A DNA stretch of 64,000 bases from Halorhabdus sp. BNX81 (GTDB taxonomy: Archaea; Halobacteriota; Halobacteria; Halobacteriales; Haloarculaceae). The DNA lies in NCBI RefSeq assembly GCF_029229925.1, contig NZ_CP107254.1, positions 186,001 through 250,000 of the forward strand. The letters run 5' to 3'. Positions 1 through 8,135 of this stretch are shown piece after piece (position 1 is the first letter of the stretch; each line of letters starts with the position of its first letter). A model generated the notes under the pieces. It searched no databases. It was not told the origin of the DNA and worked only from the letters and a program-made list of their open reading frames with translations. The position numbers and the translations under genes were made by a program.

Positions 1-1
1 C

Positions 2-1297
2 GAGCCGCTGGCCCGCGAGGTCGACGTCGGCGGCGTGATGGCCGACGGCGGATCGGCCGCCCTTGTCGAGCCCGGACTGCGCGAGGAGATCTACGGGGGG
101 CGTCGCTCGCGCGTCCAGTCGATCGCCGACGAGGTCCAGACCGTCACCGAGGTCGAGGGCGGGATCAGGGAGTGGCTCTCCGACCTCATGATCCACCCCC
201 TGACGGGCACGCCGATCGCGCTGGCGATGCTCGGACTCATCTTCTATCTCATCGGCGGGGTGGTCGCCCAGCGGATCGTCGGCATTACGGAAGGCGACAT
301 TTTCGCCCAGCACTACAATCCTGCCGTCGAGGCGTTCGTGAGTGACCTCCTGCCCGAGGCGGCCTGGGTCGACCCGATCGAGTTCCTGTTGATCAACCCC
401 GAACTCGGCCTGCTGACGATCACCGTCCAGTACGTCGTCGGCGTCCTGCTGCCGCTGGTGCTGGCGTTTTACCTCGCTATCGGGCTGCTCGAGGACTCGG
501 GTATCCTGCCCCGGCTCGCGGTATTGACCGATCGCGGTCTCAACCGGATCGGCCTCAACGGCCGGGCGGTCGTCCCGATGATCGTCGGCGTCGGCTGCGT
601 GACGATGGCGGTCATCACCACCCGGATGGTCGGCTCGAAACGCGAGCGCCTCATCTCGACCGCGCTGCTCGGCCTCGCCGTGCCGTGTTCGGCCCAGATC
701 GGCGTCATCATGGGGCTGCTCGCGGGACTCGGGCTGGTCTGGTGGTTCGGCTACCTCGGCGTCCTGCTGGCCGTGCTCGGCATCGCCGGACTCGTCCTCG
801 ACCGGACGCTGCCCGGGGAGGGCCAGGCGCTGGTGACGGAACTCCCACGGCTGCGCGTCCCCCGGCCGGGCAACCTCCTCCGGAAGACCTACAACCGCAC
901 GAAGATGTTCCTGCGGGAGGCCGCGCCGCTGTTCGCCGCGACGGCCCTGGTCGTCTCCGCTCTGGACTACGTCGGCGGGCTGGACGCGATCATGGACGGC
1001 CTGCGCCCGCTGACCTCGCTGATCGGGATGCCCGCCGACTTCGGGCAGATCCTCGTCCTCGGGCTGATCCGGCGTGACTTCGCCGCTGCCGGCATGACCG
1101 ACATGGCGCTGAGTCACGCCCAGATCTTCGTCGGCCTGATCGTCATCACGCTGTTCGTCCCCTGCATCCTGACGATGACGATGATCCTCAAGGAGCGCGG
1201 CAAGAAGAGCGCGCTCCTGATGTGGCTCGGCTCGTGGGTCGCGGCCTTCACTGTCGGCGGGATCGCGGCCGCCACGCTGGGGGTGCTCGGGGTATGA
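2..1297 (+). CDS. feoB: Ferrous iron transport protein B, C-terminal part
   Basis: This is the membrane part of an Fe(II) transporter; the frame is open to the window edge, so the start and the N-terminal G-protein domain lie upstream. About 431 residues are visible. After a short cytosolic linker come many hydrophobic helices with the two FeoB gate segments: GVGCVTMA with a following TTR, and VPCSAQ near the middle, plus VPCILTM near the C-terminus. The GCVTMA form of the gate is one I know from some archaeal and anaerobe FeoBs rather than GCNVPA. The stop overlaps the ATG of the next gene (ATGA), implying translational coupling. Family assignment is firm; only the 5' part is missing. Confidence 0.95.
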   Translation, partial: EPLAREVDVGGVMADGGSAALVEPGLREEIYGGRRSRVQSIADEVQTVTEVEGGIREWLSDLMIHPLTGTPIALAMLGLIFYLIGGVVAQRIVGITEGDIFAQHYNPAVEAFVSDLLPEAAWVDPIEFLLINPELGLLTITVQYVVGVLLPLVLAFYLAIGLLEDSGILPRLAVLTDRGLNRIGLNGRAVVPMIVGVGCVTMAVITTRMVGSKRERLISTALLGLAVPCSAQIGVIMGLLAGLGLVWWFGYLGVLLAVLGIAGLVLDRTLPGEGQALVTELPRLRVPRPGNLLRKTYNRTKMFLREAAPLFAATALVVSALDYVGGLDAIMDGLRPLTSLIGMPADFGQILVLGLIRRDFAAAGMTDMALSHAQIFVGLIVITLFVPCILTMTMILKERGKKSALLMWLGSWVAAFTVGGIAAATLGVLGV

Positions 1298-1476
1298 ACT
1301 GCCCGACCTGCGGCCTCGACTTCGAGCCGACCGAGGACCTGCAGTGCCCCCGCTGTGGCGCGTCGCTGTCCTGCTCGACGGTGACCTGTGGCGACTGTGA
1401 CGCCTGTGAGGGCGTCTTCGAACAACTCCGCCGGACCGCCACCGATCGGCTGCGTGCCGACGGCGGCACGGAGTAG
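1294..1476 (+). CDS. Small zinc-ribbon protein coupled to feoB
   Basis: A 60-residue protein. The start at 1294 is chosen because it overlaps the feoB stop by ATGA and begins directly with MNCPTCG; a longer in-frame start would lie inside feoB. It has CPTC and CPRC pairs spaced like a zinc ribbon, then four more cysteines (CSTVTCGDCDAC), so eight Cys in the first 42 residues could bind two metals. The C-terminal tail is charged. Its position suggests a role with FeoB, as FeoC-type accessory proteins have, but there is no winged helix, so this is inference only. It could equally be a general haloarchaeal zinc-finger protein. Confidence 0.75.
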   Translation: MNCPTCGLDFEPTEDLQCPRCGASLSCSTVTCGDCDACEGVFEQLRRTATDRLRADGGTE

Positions 1477-1544
1477 GCTCCCCGCTCACCGGCCACACCT
1501 CGCTCGACCGACCGTTTCTTTTCCCCGTGGCCCCACGTCGTGGT

Positions 1545-2177
1545 ATGGACCGGGCCGGAAGTACGGTGCAGGCGAGCAGTCCAACCACGGTACTGATCGG
1601 CGTGCTGGTCGTCTTTTTCCTCCTGCAGCGGCTGCTTGAAGTGTTCGGCGGCGCACCCGGGACGCTCGCCCTCGCCTGGCCGCTCTCGGAGAACCCCTGG
1701 ACGCTGGTGACGAGCGTGTTCGTCCACCGTCGGATCATGCATCTGGTCCCGAATGCCCTCTTCCTGTTCGTGATCGGGATCATCCTCGAACGGCGGACGG
1801 ACCCCTGGCGCTTTTATGCGTTTTTCGTCGTCGTCGGGATCATCGCCGGGGTGATGGAAGTGACGGTCGCTCAAGTGCTGGGCCAGCCGGTCGCCGTTCT
1901 CGGGGCCAGCGGTGCGGTTTTCGGCCTGCTCGGGTACATCCTGTTGGGTAATCCGATCATCGACGCCGTCGCCGACCGGATCAGCGTCGATCCGCGGGTA
2001 GCAATTCTCGCCATGATCGGCGTCGCGCTCGCGATCACGTGGCTCACCAGGGGCCGTCAGGTCGCGCTGGTCGCCCATTTCACCGGACTCGTCCTCGGGC
2101 TGGTGGCCGGCCGAGCGCACGTGCTCCGGAGTAGTCGATCGCGTACGAGAACCAGTACGGAGCGGCGACGCTTCTGA
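1545..2177 (+). CDS. Rhomboid-family intramembrane serine protease
   Basis: A 210-residue polytopic membrane protein with the rhomboid signature. HRRIMHLVPN gives the HxxxxHxxxN-like segment of the second helix, GASGAVFG carries the catalytic serine (about S122), and a histidine in AHFTG (about H178) completes the Ser-His dyad. Rhomboids cleave substrates inside the membrane; the substrate here is unknown. The ATG at 1545 is preferred over an in-frame start 18 bases upstream because a T-rich box (around 1515-1523) lies about 26 bases before it, as in leaderless haloarchaeal transcripts. It ends just before a strong hairpin shared with the convergent exonuclease gene. Confidence 0.88.
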   Translation: MDRAGSTVQASSPTTVLIGVLVVFFLLQRLLEVFGGAPGTLALAWPLSENPWTLVTSVFVHRRIMHLVPNALFLFVIGIILERRTDPWRFYAFFVVVGIIAGVMEVTVAQVLGQPVAVLGASGAVFGLLGYILLGNPIIDAVADRISVDPRVAILAMIGVALAITWLTRGRQVALVAHFTGLVLGLVAGRAHVLRSSRSRTRTSTERRRF

Positions 2178-2183
2178 GTAAAC

Positions 2184-2209
2184 AGCCTCGGGCGCGGTGG
2201 CCCGAGGCT
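2184..2209. terminator. Bidirectional terminator-like hairpin
   Basis: A perfect 10-bp stem (AGCCTCGGGC / GCCCGAGGCT) with a 6-base loop lies in the 36-base gap between the convergent rhomboid and exonuclease genes. Position and symmetry suit termination in both directions. Archaeal terminators are mostly U-tracts, so the role is inferred. Confidence 0.6.
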
Positions 2210-2213
2210 TCTA

Positions 2214-2969
2214 TTAGAACTCGCAACCGTCGGGCACCGTTCGCTCGTGGAGACGCGTGACGACCCGGTCGGCGACCGTTTCCAGGTGATCGACGTCCTC
2301 GCGGTTGTAGGAGATCAGCGTCTCCAAAGCGGCATCGTCGCCGCGCTCGGCCTCGTACCACAGCCGAACGGCGTCCTTTCCCGAAAGGTCCGGCCGGTCG
2401 CGTTCGATACCCACGTCTTTCTCGATCTGTTTGAGCCCGCCCGTCAGATCGAGTTGCCGGCAGGGATACATGAGATCGAGGTGTGGTCGGTCGAGGAGTC
2501 CGTCGAGGTCGAAGGAATGCTCGAGGAAGGGCACGTCGAAGCGTTTGCCGTTGAAGGAAACGAGCAGGTCGGCGTCGGCGAAGGTTTCCCGGAGTCGGTC
2601 CGCGGTGAGATCCCGATCGCGGACGAAGGTCTTCGTCTCGCCGCCCTGCCGGACGCTGACGGTCGTCACCGTGTCGTGGCGCTGATCCAGGCCGGTCGTC
2701 TCGATGTCGAAGAAGGCCGCTGAGTCCTGAAAAGACTCGTAGAGGCGCCACTGCGCGCCGCTGGGGAACTGCCGGCCGAAGTAGTGGCTGTCACCGCGAG
2801 CCAACCGCTCGCGAGCGTTGTCGATGAACGTCTCGATGCGCTCGGCGGTGGTTGAGCCGACCGCGTCCGGCTCGAAGTCGTCCCAGTGGGTCATTCCCTG
2901 CCGCCACAGCTTGCGCTCGGTCTGCTCGCCGACGCCCCTGACCGGAATGAAACTCTGCTCGACGCGCAC
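2214..2969 (-). CDS. RNase H-like / DnaQ-fold 3'-5' exonuclease (YprB-like)
   Basis: A 251-residue protein. The N-terminal about 30 residues (PVRGVGEQTERKLW) resemble a helix-hairpin-helix segment. From about residue 86 there is a DnaQ-type nuclease: FFDIETTGLD (D88, E90) is ExoI, LLVSFNGKRFDVPFLEH is ExoII, and YNREDVDHL is the C-terminal acidic motif. This matches the YprB/ribonuclease-H-like family common in haloarchaea, metal-dependent nucleases of uncertain substrate. It starts with ATG at 2969, 64 bases after the toxin-like gene on the same strand, and converges on the rhomboid gene. Nuclease fold is confident; DNA or RNA preference is not known. Confidence 0.85.
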   Translation of the reverse strand: MRVEQSFIPVRGVGEQTERKLWRQGMTHWDDFEPDAVGSTTAERIETFIDNARERLARGDSHYFGRQFPSGAQWRLYESFQDSAAFFDIETTGLDQRHDTVTTVSVRQGGETKTFVRDRDLTADRLRETFADADLLVSFNGKRFDVPFLEHSFDLDGLLDRPHLDLMYPCRQLDLTGGLKQIEKDVGIERDRPDLSGKDAVRLWYEAERGDDAALETLISYNREDVDHLETVADRVVTRLHERTVPDGCEF

Positions 2970-3012
2970 GATACGGCTAGTCCATCACGGATGGTCCTAA
3001 AGGTCGCGGTAC

Positions 3013-3030
3013 CGATGGCATGCGCCATCG
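3013..3030. terminator. Short hairpin after PIN gene
   Basis: A 7-bp stem CGATGGC / GCCATCG with loop ATGC, 4 bases after the end of the PIN-domain gene and 43 bases before the exonuclease start. It may end the toxin-antitoxin transcript. No strong U-tract is visible. Confidence 0.35.
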
Positions 3031-3033
3031 AAC

Positions 3034-3579
3034 TCAGAGCGTCGCTCTGACAGCCTGGACGTACGCGTTCGACCCCCAGCTTCGGTGCGGGGTGATCGTC
3101 TCGATCAGTGTTCGGGCCTGGTCGGTCCGGAGGTGGCCGTTCCGTGCGTAATCTCGGAGCAATCTCGGAGTCGTGACGAGCGTTGCGTCCTCGAGCAACG
3201 CGTGCACTCGTGCCAGGCTCCGGAATTCGTCAGTTAACAACCCGTCCGCGTCGATCGCGTTCGCCAGGACGATCCCGGCAGTCTCGCCCTCGTCCAGCCC
3301 GTGATCGGGGAGGTTCTCCGGCGTCTCGGCCCGATCCAGTGGATCGACGCGCGTGTAGTGGTCGCTCGCGGCCAGAACGTTCGTCGCTGCCGCAGCGTGG
3401 ATGTCGTCGTCCCCGGCCATCTCGTGGAGTTCGCGCTCGACCTGCAAGGGAACCAGCACCTCGGGTCCGGTGAGGAGATATTGGAGGGGGTCAGGGTCGA
3501 CGGCTGTCTCGTAGTCCGTGTCGGCCTTCGGGATCGCGAGGCTGACTAGCGCGCAGGTGTCGGCGACGACGGTCTCCAT
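3034..3579 (-). CDS. PIN-domain protein, probable VapC-like toxin
   Basis: A 181-residue protein with spaced acidic residues typical of PIN nucleases: D7 in VVADTCALV, the ERELHE segment around residue 50, D96/E99 in GLDEGETAGIVLA, and D117 in LLTDEFRSL. PIN toxins cut RNA, often tRNA, using Mg. It is longer than a minimal VapC (about 130 residues), with extra length after residue 140. It starts 6 bases after the ribbon-helix-helix gene on the same strand, the usual antitoxin-toxin order. The pair points away from the cas operon. PIN fold is likely; toxin action is inferred from the pairing. Confidence 0.78.
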   Translation of the reverse strand: METVVADTCALVSLAIPKADTDYETAVDPDPLQYLLTGPEVLVPLQVERELHEMAGDDDIHAAAATNVLAASDHYTRVDPLDRAETPENLPDHGLDEGETAGIVLANAIDADGLLTDEFRSLARVHALLEDATLVTTPRLLRDYARNGHLRTDQARTLIETITPHRSWGSNAYVQAVRATL

Positions 3580-3585
3580 CGGTGG

Positions 3586-3945
3586 CTACTCCGTAGGGTC
3601 GACTTCGGCCGTCTCGCCGTCGTAGATATCGACGCTTTCGTCGGGTTCGGGCACGTCGAGGGGGTCGGATTCGAGGTCGGCCTTGAGTAACTCGAACGTG
3701 CGGGCGCGTTCGGCCCCGACGAGTGCCTCGACGAGATCGTGGTCAATCCGACCGTCGTAGTAGGCCTCGGCGACGCGCTGCTGGAAGTCCTCGTCGTCGG
3801 TCCGCTCGTCGAGAAACTCCTGGAGTGCCTCGTTGATCACGTCGGTGCGGTCGGTGCCCATGATCTCCGCGAGCGCGTCCGCCCGCTCGACGAGATCCTC
3901 CGGCGAGAGGAAGTGGACGCGCTTGTGGTCGTTGTCGGCGGCCAT
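3586..3945 (-). CDS. Ribbon-helix-helix antitoxin-like protein
   Basis: A 119-residue acidic protein. The first 55 residues (KRVHFLSPEDLVERADALAEIM, then TDVINEALQEFLDER) fit a ribbon-helix-helix DNA-binding domain. The rest is acidic and probably contacts the PIN partner encoded 6 bases downstream. Antitoxins of this type usually repress their own promoter, which would lie in the 3946-4146 gap shared with the cas operon. No related gene is next to it. Antitoxin function is inferred from architecture and gene order. Confidence 0.75.
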   Translation of the reverse strand: MAADNDHKRVHFLSPEDLVERADALAEIMGTDRTDVINEALQEFLDERTDDEDFQQRVAEAYYDGRIDHDLVEALVGAERARTFELLKADLESDPLDVPEPDESVDIYDGETAEVDPTE

Positions 3946-4146
3946 GTGTGTCTGTTATGTACCTGTATGAATTAAATTTGTGCATGATATACTCATTTTA
4001 GAGACCGCGACGCTCGACCTCTGGCATAGTCTCACGATTCGTCTCAGTTTTACTTTCACTGTGGTCTGAGAACCTTTTTGCCCTTTCCCGATGATTTCAA
4101 TGGCGGAATGTTAACAACTAAACGACGAGAGGTGGGGTGACGCTGG
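3946..4146. promoter_or_regulatory. Divergent promoter region, toxin-antitoxin / cas operon
   Basis: About 200 bases without a gene. The left part is AT-rich (GAATTAAATTTG near 3968-3980, TGATATACTCATTTTA near 3985-4001), giving TATA candidates for the antitoxin gene on the minus strand. The right part has a purine-rich GAGAGGTGGGG just before the cas6 ATG, a plausible ribosome site. I see no clear inverted-repeat operator. Confidence 0.5.
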
Positions 4147-4959
4147 ATGCGTGTACTCGCCCGGTTGCGGGCACGAGCCGACGCGGCGTACGACAACGCG
4201 TATCATCACAAACTCCGCGGGCGACTCTGGGGCGCGCTCGACGGGACCGAGTACGGGGCCAGCCACGACGAGAACCGTCCGAAGGCGTTCACGTATTCGA
4301 ACCCCTTCCCGCCGGGCGACATGGACGAGGGTGACGAGCGAACGCTCCTCGTCGCCTCGCCGTACGAGGACCTGCTGGCCCACGTCGCCGCCGACCTGAA
4401 GGACGACCCCGAGCTGAACATCGGCGAGATGCCCTTCACCGTCGAGGAGATCACGCCACTCGCGCCCGACGTCGGCGAGCCCGGAACGAGCGGGACCATT
4501 TCGACTGGAACCGGCGTTCTGGTTCGGATTCCGCCGTGGCGGTTCGACGAGTACGGGATCGAGAGCGATCACGAGGAGGCGGAGTTCTGGCGACCGGAAC
4601 ACACGATGGAGCCGTTCCGCAACCAGATCGAGGCGAATCTCGACAAGAAACACGACCTGTTCTGTCCGGACTACTTGCCCGGGCCGAGTGAGGTCGACGG
4701 CGAGTTGTTCGACGGCTACGAGTTGCTCAAGACGTTCGCGATACCAGTCACGCCGACGACTGGCGAGCGCGAAACGTGGGTATTGAGCAAGTGGCGCTTC
4801 GAATACACCGTTCGGGACGACGACCATCGGCGGCACCTGAACCTGCTGTTGGACGTCGGGATCGGCGAGCGGAATTCGCTCGGGTTCGGGTTCGTGAACA
4901 TCGTCGACAAGACGGAACCGGGCGAGACGGAACTGGAGGGCGAGAATGCTTTCGCCTGA
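4147..4959 (+). CDS. cas6: CRISPR pre-crRNA endoribonuclease Cas6
   Basis: A 270-residue RAMP protein that cuts the CRISPR transcript inside each repeat to leave an 8-nt 5' handle. The diagnostic part is the C-terminal glycine-rich loop GIGERNSLGFGFVN (about residues 238-251), and the length matches haloarchaeal Cas6. The histidine-rich start (YHHKLRGRLWG) is consistent with the family. ATG at 4147 has a GGTGGGG-type ribosome site upstream. The end overlaps cas8b by 14 bases, so there is no room for a creTA module between cas6 and cas8b, the place where it sits in Haloarcula hispanica. It opens the cas operon. Confidence 0.93.
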   Translation: MRVLARLRARADAAYDNAYHHKLRGRLWGALDGTEYGASHDENRPKAFTYSNPFPPGDMDEGDERTLLVASPYEDLLAHVAADLKDDPELNIGEMPFTVEEITPLAPDVGEPGTSGTISTGTGVLVRIPPWRFDEYGIESDHEEAEFWRPEHTMEPFRNQIEANLDKKHDLFCPDYLPGPSEVDGELFDGYELLKTFAIPVTPTTGERETWVLSKWRFEYTVRDDDHRRHLNLLLDVGIGERNSLGFGFVNIVDKTEPGETELEGENAFA

Positions 4960-7060
4960 GGAGTTCCGAGAGGAGTACGACGACGAGGAGTTGGCTGCGG
5001 AATTACCGGACTCGCCGATCTCGTCGCTCCGGAGCATCCAGTACCTCTACGGGAAACTCTACACACTCGGGACACTCGGTGGTGGTCAGTATGCTCCGTA
5101 CCTCACTCCGGACGCCGCAGACGACATCATCGACACCGAGGACAGCCTGATCGTCGTCAGGGTAGACGTTTCCGATGACGAGCCGTCACTCGCCGATGAC
5201 GACCGAGGACCCGTGTGGGTGACACGATACAGCGACGATTTGGTCCAAAGCGTCTCGCACTGTAAATATCCTGCTGCACGCGGGATCGATCACAGCGTTA
5301 CGCATCAGGCCGGGCAAAACAGCAACCCCGAGAAACTCGCCCGCTACGCGAAGGAGCGACTGACGAAGTGGCCCGTCGATGACGAAGTGCAAGACGTCGC
5401 TGATGAGCATGTCGATGGCTGGATCATCGACGCACTTGCCGCGCTCGGGGAAAATGAAGAGACCCTCGAATCGGTCGAAAGCGGTGTCACTGACGCACTC
5501 GGTGGCGAATCGACGACGGCGCTCCTGACAGTACAGGTCAAGACGGAACCGGATGGCGACTATCGTTGGCCCGGAGAGATCGACGGGTTCATGGAAGCGA
5601 TGCGACGCCGGAAGCTCTCGAAACTCGTCACGAAGAACAAGGCAGACGACTCTTCGGGTGATGCAACCGATCTTGTCACCGGAGACGGAGCGCGTACTGT
5701 TGGAACGGCAGAGGACCCACAGAACTACTTCCTCGGCAAGCAGCTGGAGAAGTTCCCTGGACTCGACATCGAGGAGGCATGGCGCTCGCACCCAATCTCG
5801 GAAGATGCGGCGATTACGGTAATGAACGCCGACACGTTCGTCGACGAGTGTTCATATCGGACGTTCGGGGCCAAGGTGTATTATCTCCCGTATTTCCAGC
5901 GTGTTCCGACGCCCGACAGCGCCAGAGAGCTGTATGGGTTGCTCTACCACGCGACGAAAGACGAGGACATGACGCCTGTCGAAAGGGCCTACCAGGAGTT
6001 ACGAAACCGAGAGAGCGAGTACGAGTTGCGATTTTACGTTTCAGCCGTCATGCCGCACCAGATGTCGAGATACGACGTGTTCGGCGAGACGATGAACGGT
6101 CGCCTGCTATATCCGAAGACGCTGGCTGTCGAACACAACAACGTCGTCGATAAGACGGCGGCGTTCCAGTCGGATTCCGGCCGAACGGCTCCGATGCCGA
6201 CGCACGACGGTTGGGATCTCCTCACTGAGGATAACAACCGACTTCACCCTGTCTCGACTGGCTGGTACTTCCGTGAGACGTTCGCCGAACGGGATGATGA
6301 CGAAGCGGCCGCTGACGATCCACGAATTGAAGCGCTGATCGCCGTACTGAGCGGCGACTCGATCGCCGTCGAGACGCTTCTCGAGGAATACGTCGATCGG
6401 ATCGACACGGACGAGAACGACGAAACCGTCGAATCGTTCCCCTCGTTCCGCGTCGCCAGCCAGTTCGCACAGTTGTGCGCTTTGGCGACCGACGAACTGG
6501 ACTTGCTCTCGACGGACGATCCCGGGAAGGAATCGATCACACGAGAACCGAACTACGAGGAAGACTCCATGGAAACAGCAGCACAAATCCTGGCGACAGA
6601 CGGAGGTAACGCCGCCGCGGAGAAGCTAGAGACGTTCATCGAGGACACTCCCGCGCTCGCCCACGATCCGGACGCATCGCTCAACGACCAGCGCCGCGGC
6701 GCGTTCCTGCTCGGCGTCCTCATCGGCGAAGTCGGCGGGTACCAGAACTACAGCGAGGAGCGCTCAACGACGTTGATCGACCAGTATCCGGTGAAATCGA
6801 TCACCCGGACGCGCATCAAGAAAGTCACGCAGGAAGCGATCGGCAAGACGATCACGTATACACGAAACGAGGATCGGACGATCACGCTGTTTGAGCACGT
6901 CGTCGAACGACTCCGGGAGACGATCCTGCGTCCCGACCCCGACGAGTGGGAGATCGAAACCGACGACCTGCGGTTCTACTACGCGCTCGGCGTGACGTAC
7001 GGCATGAACGACCATCCCGACTGGGAACAGACTGAAACCGATACCGAGGAGGAATCCTGA
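4946..7060 (+). CDS. cas8b: Type I-B Cascade large subunit Cas8b (Csh1)
   Basis: A 704-residue protein, close to the about 720 residues of the well studied Haloferax Cas8b. It recognises the PAM and stabilises the R-loop. Identification rests on its position between cas6 and cas7 and on Csh1-like stretches such as SIQYLYGKLYTLGT near the N-terminus and the C-terminal helical part with GAFLLGVLIGEVGGYQ and KKVTQEAIGKTITY. Cas8 proteins have few universal motifs, so context carries weight. It overlaps cas6 by 14 bases, with one base between its stop and the cas7 ATG. No frameshift is seen. Confidence 0.92.
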   Translation: MLSPEEFREEYDDEELAAELPDSPISSLRSIQYLYGKLYTLGTLGGGQYAPYLTPDAADDIIDTEDSLIVVRVDVSDDEPSLADDDRGPVWVTRYSDDLVQSVSHCKYPAARGIDHSVTHQAGQNSNPEKLARYAKERLTKWPVDDEVQDVADEHVDGWIIDALAALGENEETLESVESGVTDALGGESTTALLTVQVKTEPDGDYRWPGEIDGFMEAMRRRKLSKLVTKNKADDSSGDATDLVTGDGARTVGTAEDPQNYFLGKQLEKFPGLDIEEAWRSHPISEDAAITVMNADTFVDECSYRTFGAKVYYLPYFQRVPTPDSARELYGLLYHATKDEDMTPVERAYQELRNRESEYELRFYVSAVMPHQMSRYDVFGETMNGRLLYPKTLAVEHNNVVDKTAAFQSDSGRTAPMPTHDGWDLLTEDNNRLHPVSTGWYFRETFAERDDDEAAADDPRIEALIAVLSGDSIAVETLLEEYVDRIDTDENDETVESFPSFRVASQFAQLCALATDELDLLSTDDPGKESITREPNYEEDSMETAAQILATDGGNAAAEKLETFIEDTPALAHDPDASLNDQRRGAFLLGVLIGEVGGYQNYSEERSTTLIDQYPVKSITRTRIKKVTQEAIGKTITYTRNEDRTITLFEHVVERLRETILRPDPDEWEIETDDLRFYYALGVTYGMNDHPDWEQTETDTEEES

Positions 7061-7061
7061 C

Positions 7062-8135
7062 ATGACTGACAACATCGACATCGTCGAGAATCGCTCCGAG
7101 ATCGTCTTCCTGTACGACGCCGTCGACGCGAACCCCAACGGCAATCCGCTGAGTGGCGCTGATCGACCGCGGATCGATCCACAGACCCAGCAGGCAATCG
7201 TCACCGATGTCCGCCTGAAGCGCTATCTCCGCGACCAACTCGACGACGACGGCCACGGGGTCTACATCCGGAACGTCCAGGAAGAGGGACTCCAGTACAC
7301 GCGAGAACAACTCCTCGAAGATCGACTCAAGGAAGTCGATCCTGATGACTACGATGTCGACGAAGACGAGGAGGCCGAGCGGTTCAGGGACGACATCTTC
7401 GGGACGTTCCTCGAAAACAGTGCCGACGTTCGATACTTCGGGGCGACGATGGCGACTGACGCTGGCGACTACGAGGACTACCTACCGGATCACTTCACTG
7501 GCCCGGTCCAGTTCTCGCCCGGGAAGACCATGCACGCCGTCAACGAGAACGAGGAGTACGACAGCCTGACGAGCGTCATCGCCACCCAGGAGGGCAAAGA
7601 GCAGGGCGGATTCGATCTCGACGATCACCGGATCCAGTACGGCCTCATCCGCTTTCACGGACTTGTCGACGAGCACGGTGCCGAGGACACGAAACTGACG
7701 CGAGGCGACGTGCGTCGCCTCGACACGCTCTGCTGGCGGGCAATCAAGAACCAGACGATCAGTCGGAGCAAAGTCGGTCAGGAACCCCGACTGTACTGCC
7801 GCGTCGAGTACGAAGAGGAGAGTTTCCACATCGGCGGCCTCGACAAGGATCTCGAACTGGACGAGGACGAGTCGAAGCCCGACGAAGAACTCCGGAACGT
7901 GAGGGATCTCACCGTCTCAGTCGACGCGTTCGTCGACCGCGTTCGCAACGCCAGCGACCAGATCGAACAGGTCCGAATCGTCGCGAGCGACGTCTTGGAC
8001 GTCTCACACGACGGTGAAACTGGAGGGCCGGAGGTTCTCATTGGGGCTCTCGAAGACGTACTCGGCACGGACGCGGTTGAGGAGGTCAACGTATACGACG
8101 AGTACCGGAAAACGCTGGCCGACGCCAGCGAGTGA
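7062..8135 (+). CDS. cas7: Cascade backbone protein Cas7 (Csh2)
   Basis: A 357-residue RAMP that polymerises along the crRNA spacer. The N-terminal signature SEIVFLYDAVDANPNGNPL followed by DRPRIDP is the Csh2/Cas7 I-B motif, and VTDVRLKRYLRD follows. The middle contains VRYFGATMA and the FTGPVQFSPGK segment also typical of the family. The stop overlaps the cas5 start. Six or so copies per complex are expected from the family. Assignment is firm. Confidence 0.95.
   Translation: MTDNIDIVENRSEIVFLYDAVDANPNGNPLSGADRPRIDPQTQQAIVTDVRLKRYLRDQLDDDGHGVYIRNVQEEGLQYTREQLLEDRLKEVDPDDYDVDEDEEAERFRDDIFGTFLENSADVRYFGATMATDAGDYEDYLPDHFTGPVQFSPGKTMHAVNENEEYDSLTSVIATQEGKEQGGFDLDDHRIQYGLIRFHGLVDEHGAEDTKLTRGDVRRLDTLCWRAIKNQTISRSKVGQEPRLYCRVEYEEESFHIGGLDKDLELDEDESKPDEELRNVRDLTVSVDAFVDRVRNASDQIEQVRIVASDVLDVSHDGETGGPEVLIGALEDVLGTDAVEEVNVYDEYRKTLADASE

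Noticed and set aside
3946-4146. Target for the mini-array spacer in the cas6 promoter
   Set aside because: Reading both strands I found no TTC followed by the first bases of the spacer; only a weak TCGACC similarity without the PAM.
4946-4959. A creTA-type toxin-antitoxin RNA between cas6 and cas8b
   Set aside because: The genes overlap by 14 bases, so there is no space for the module at this site.
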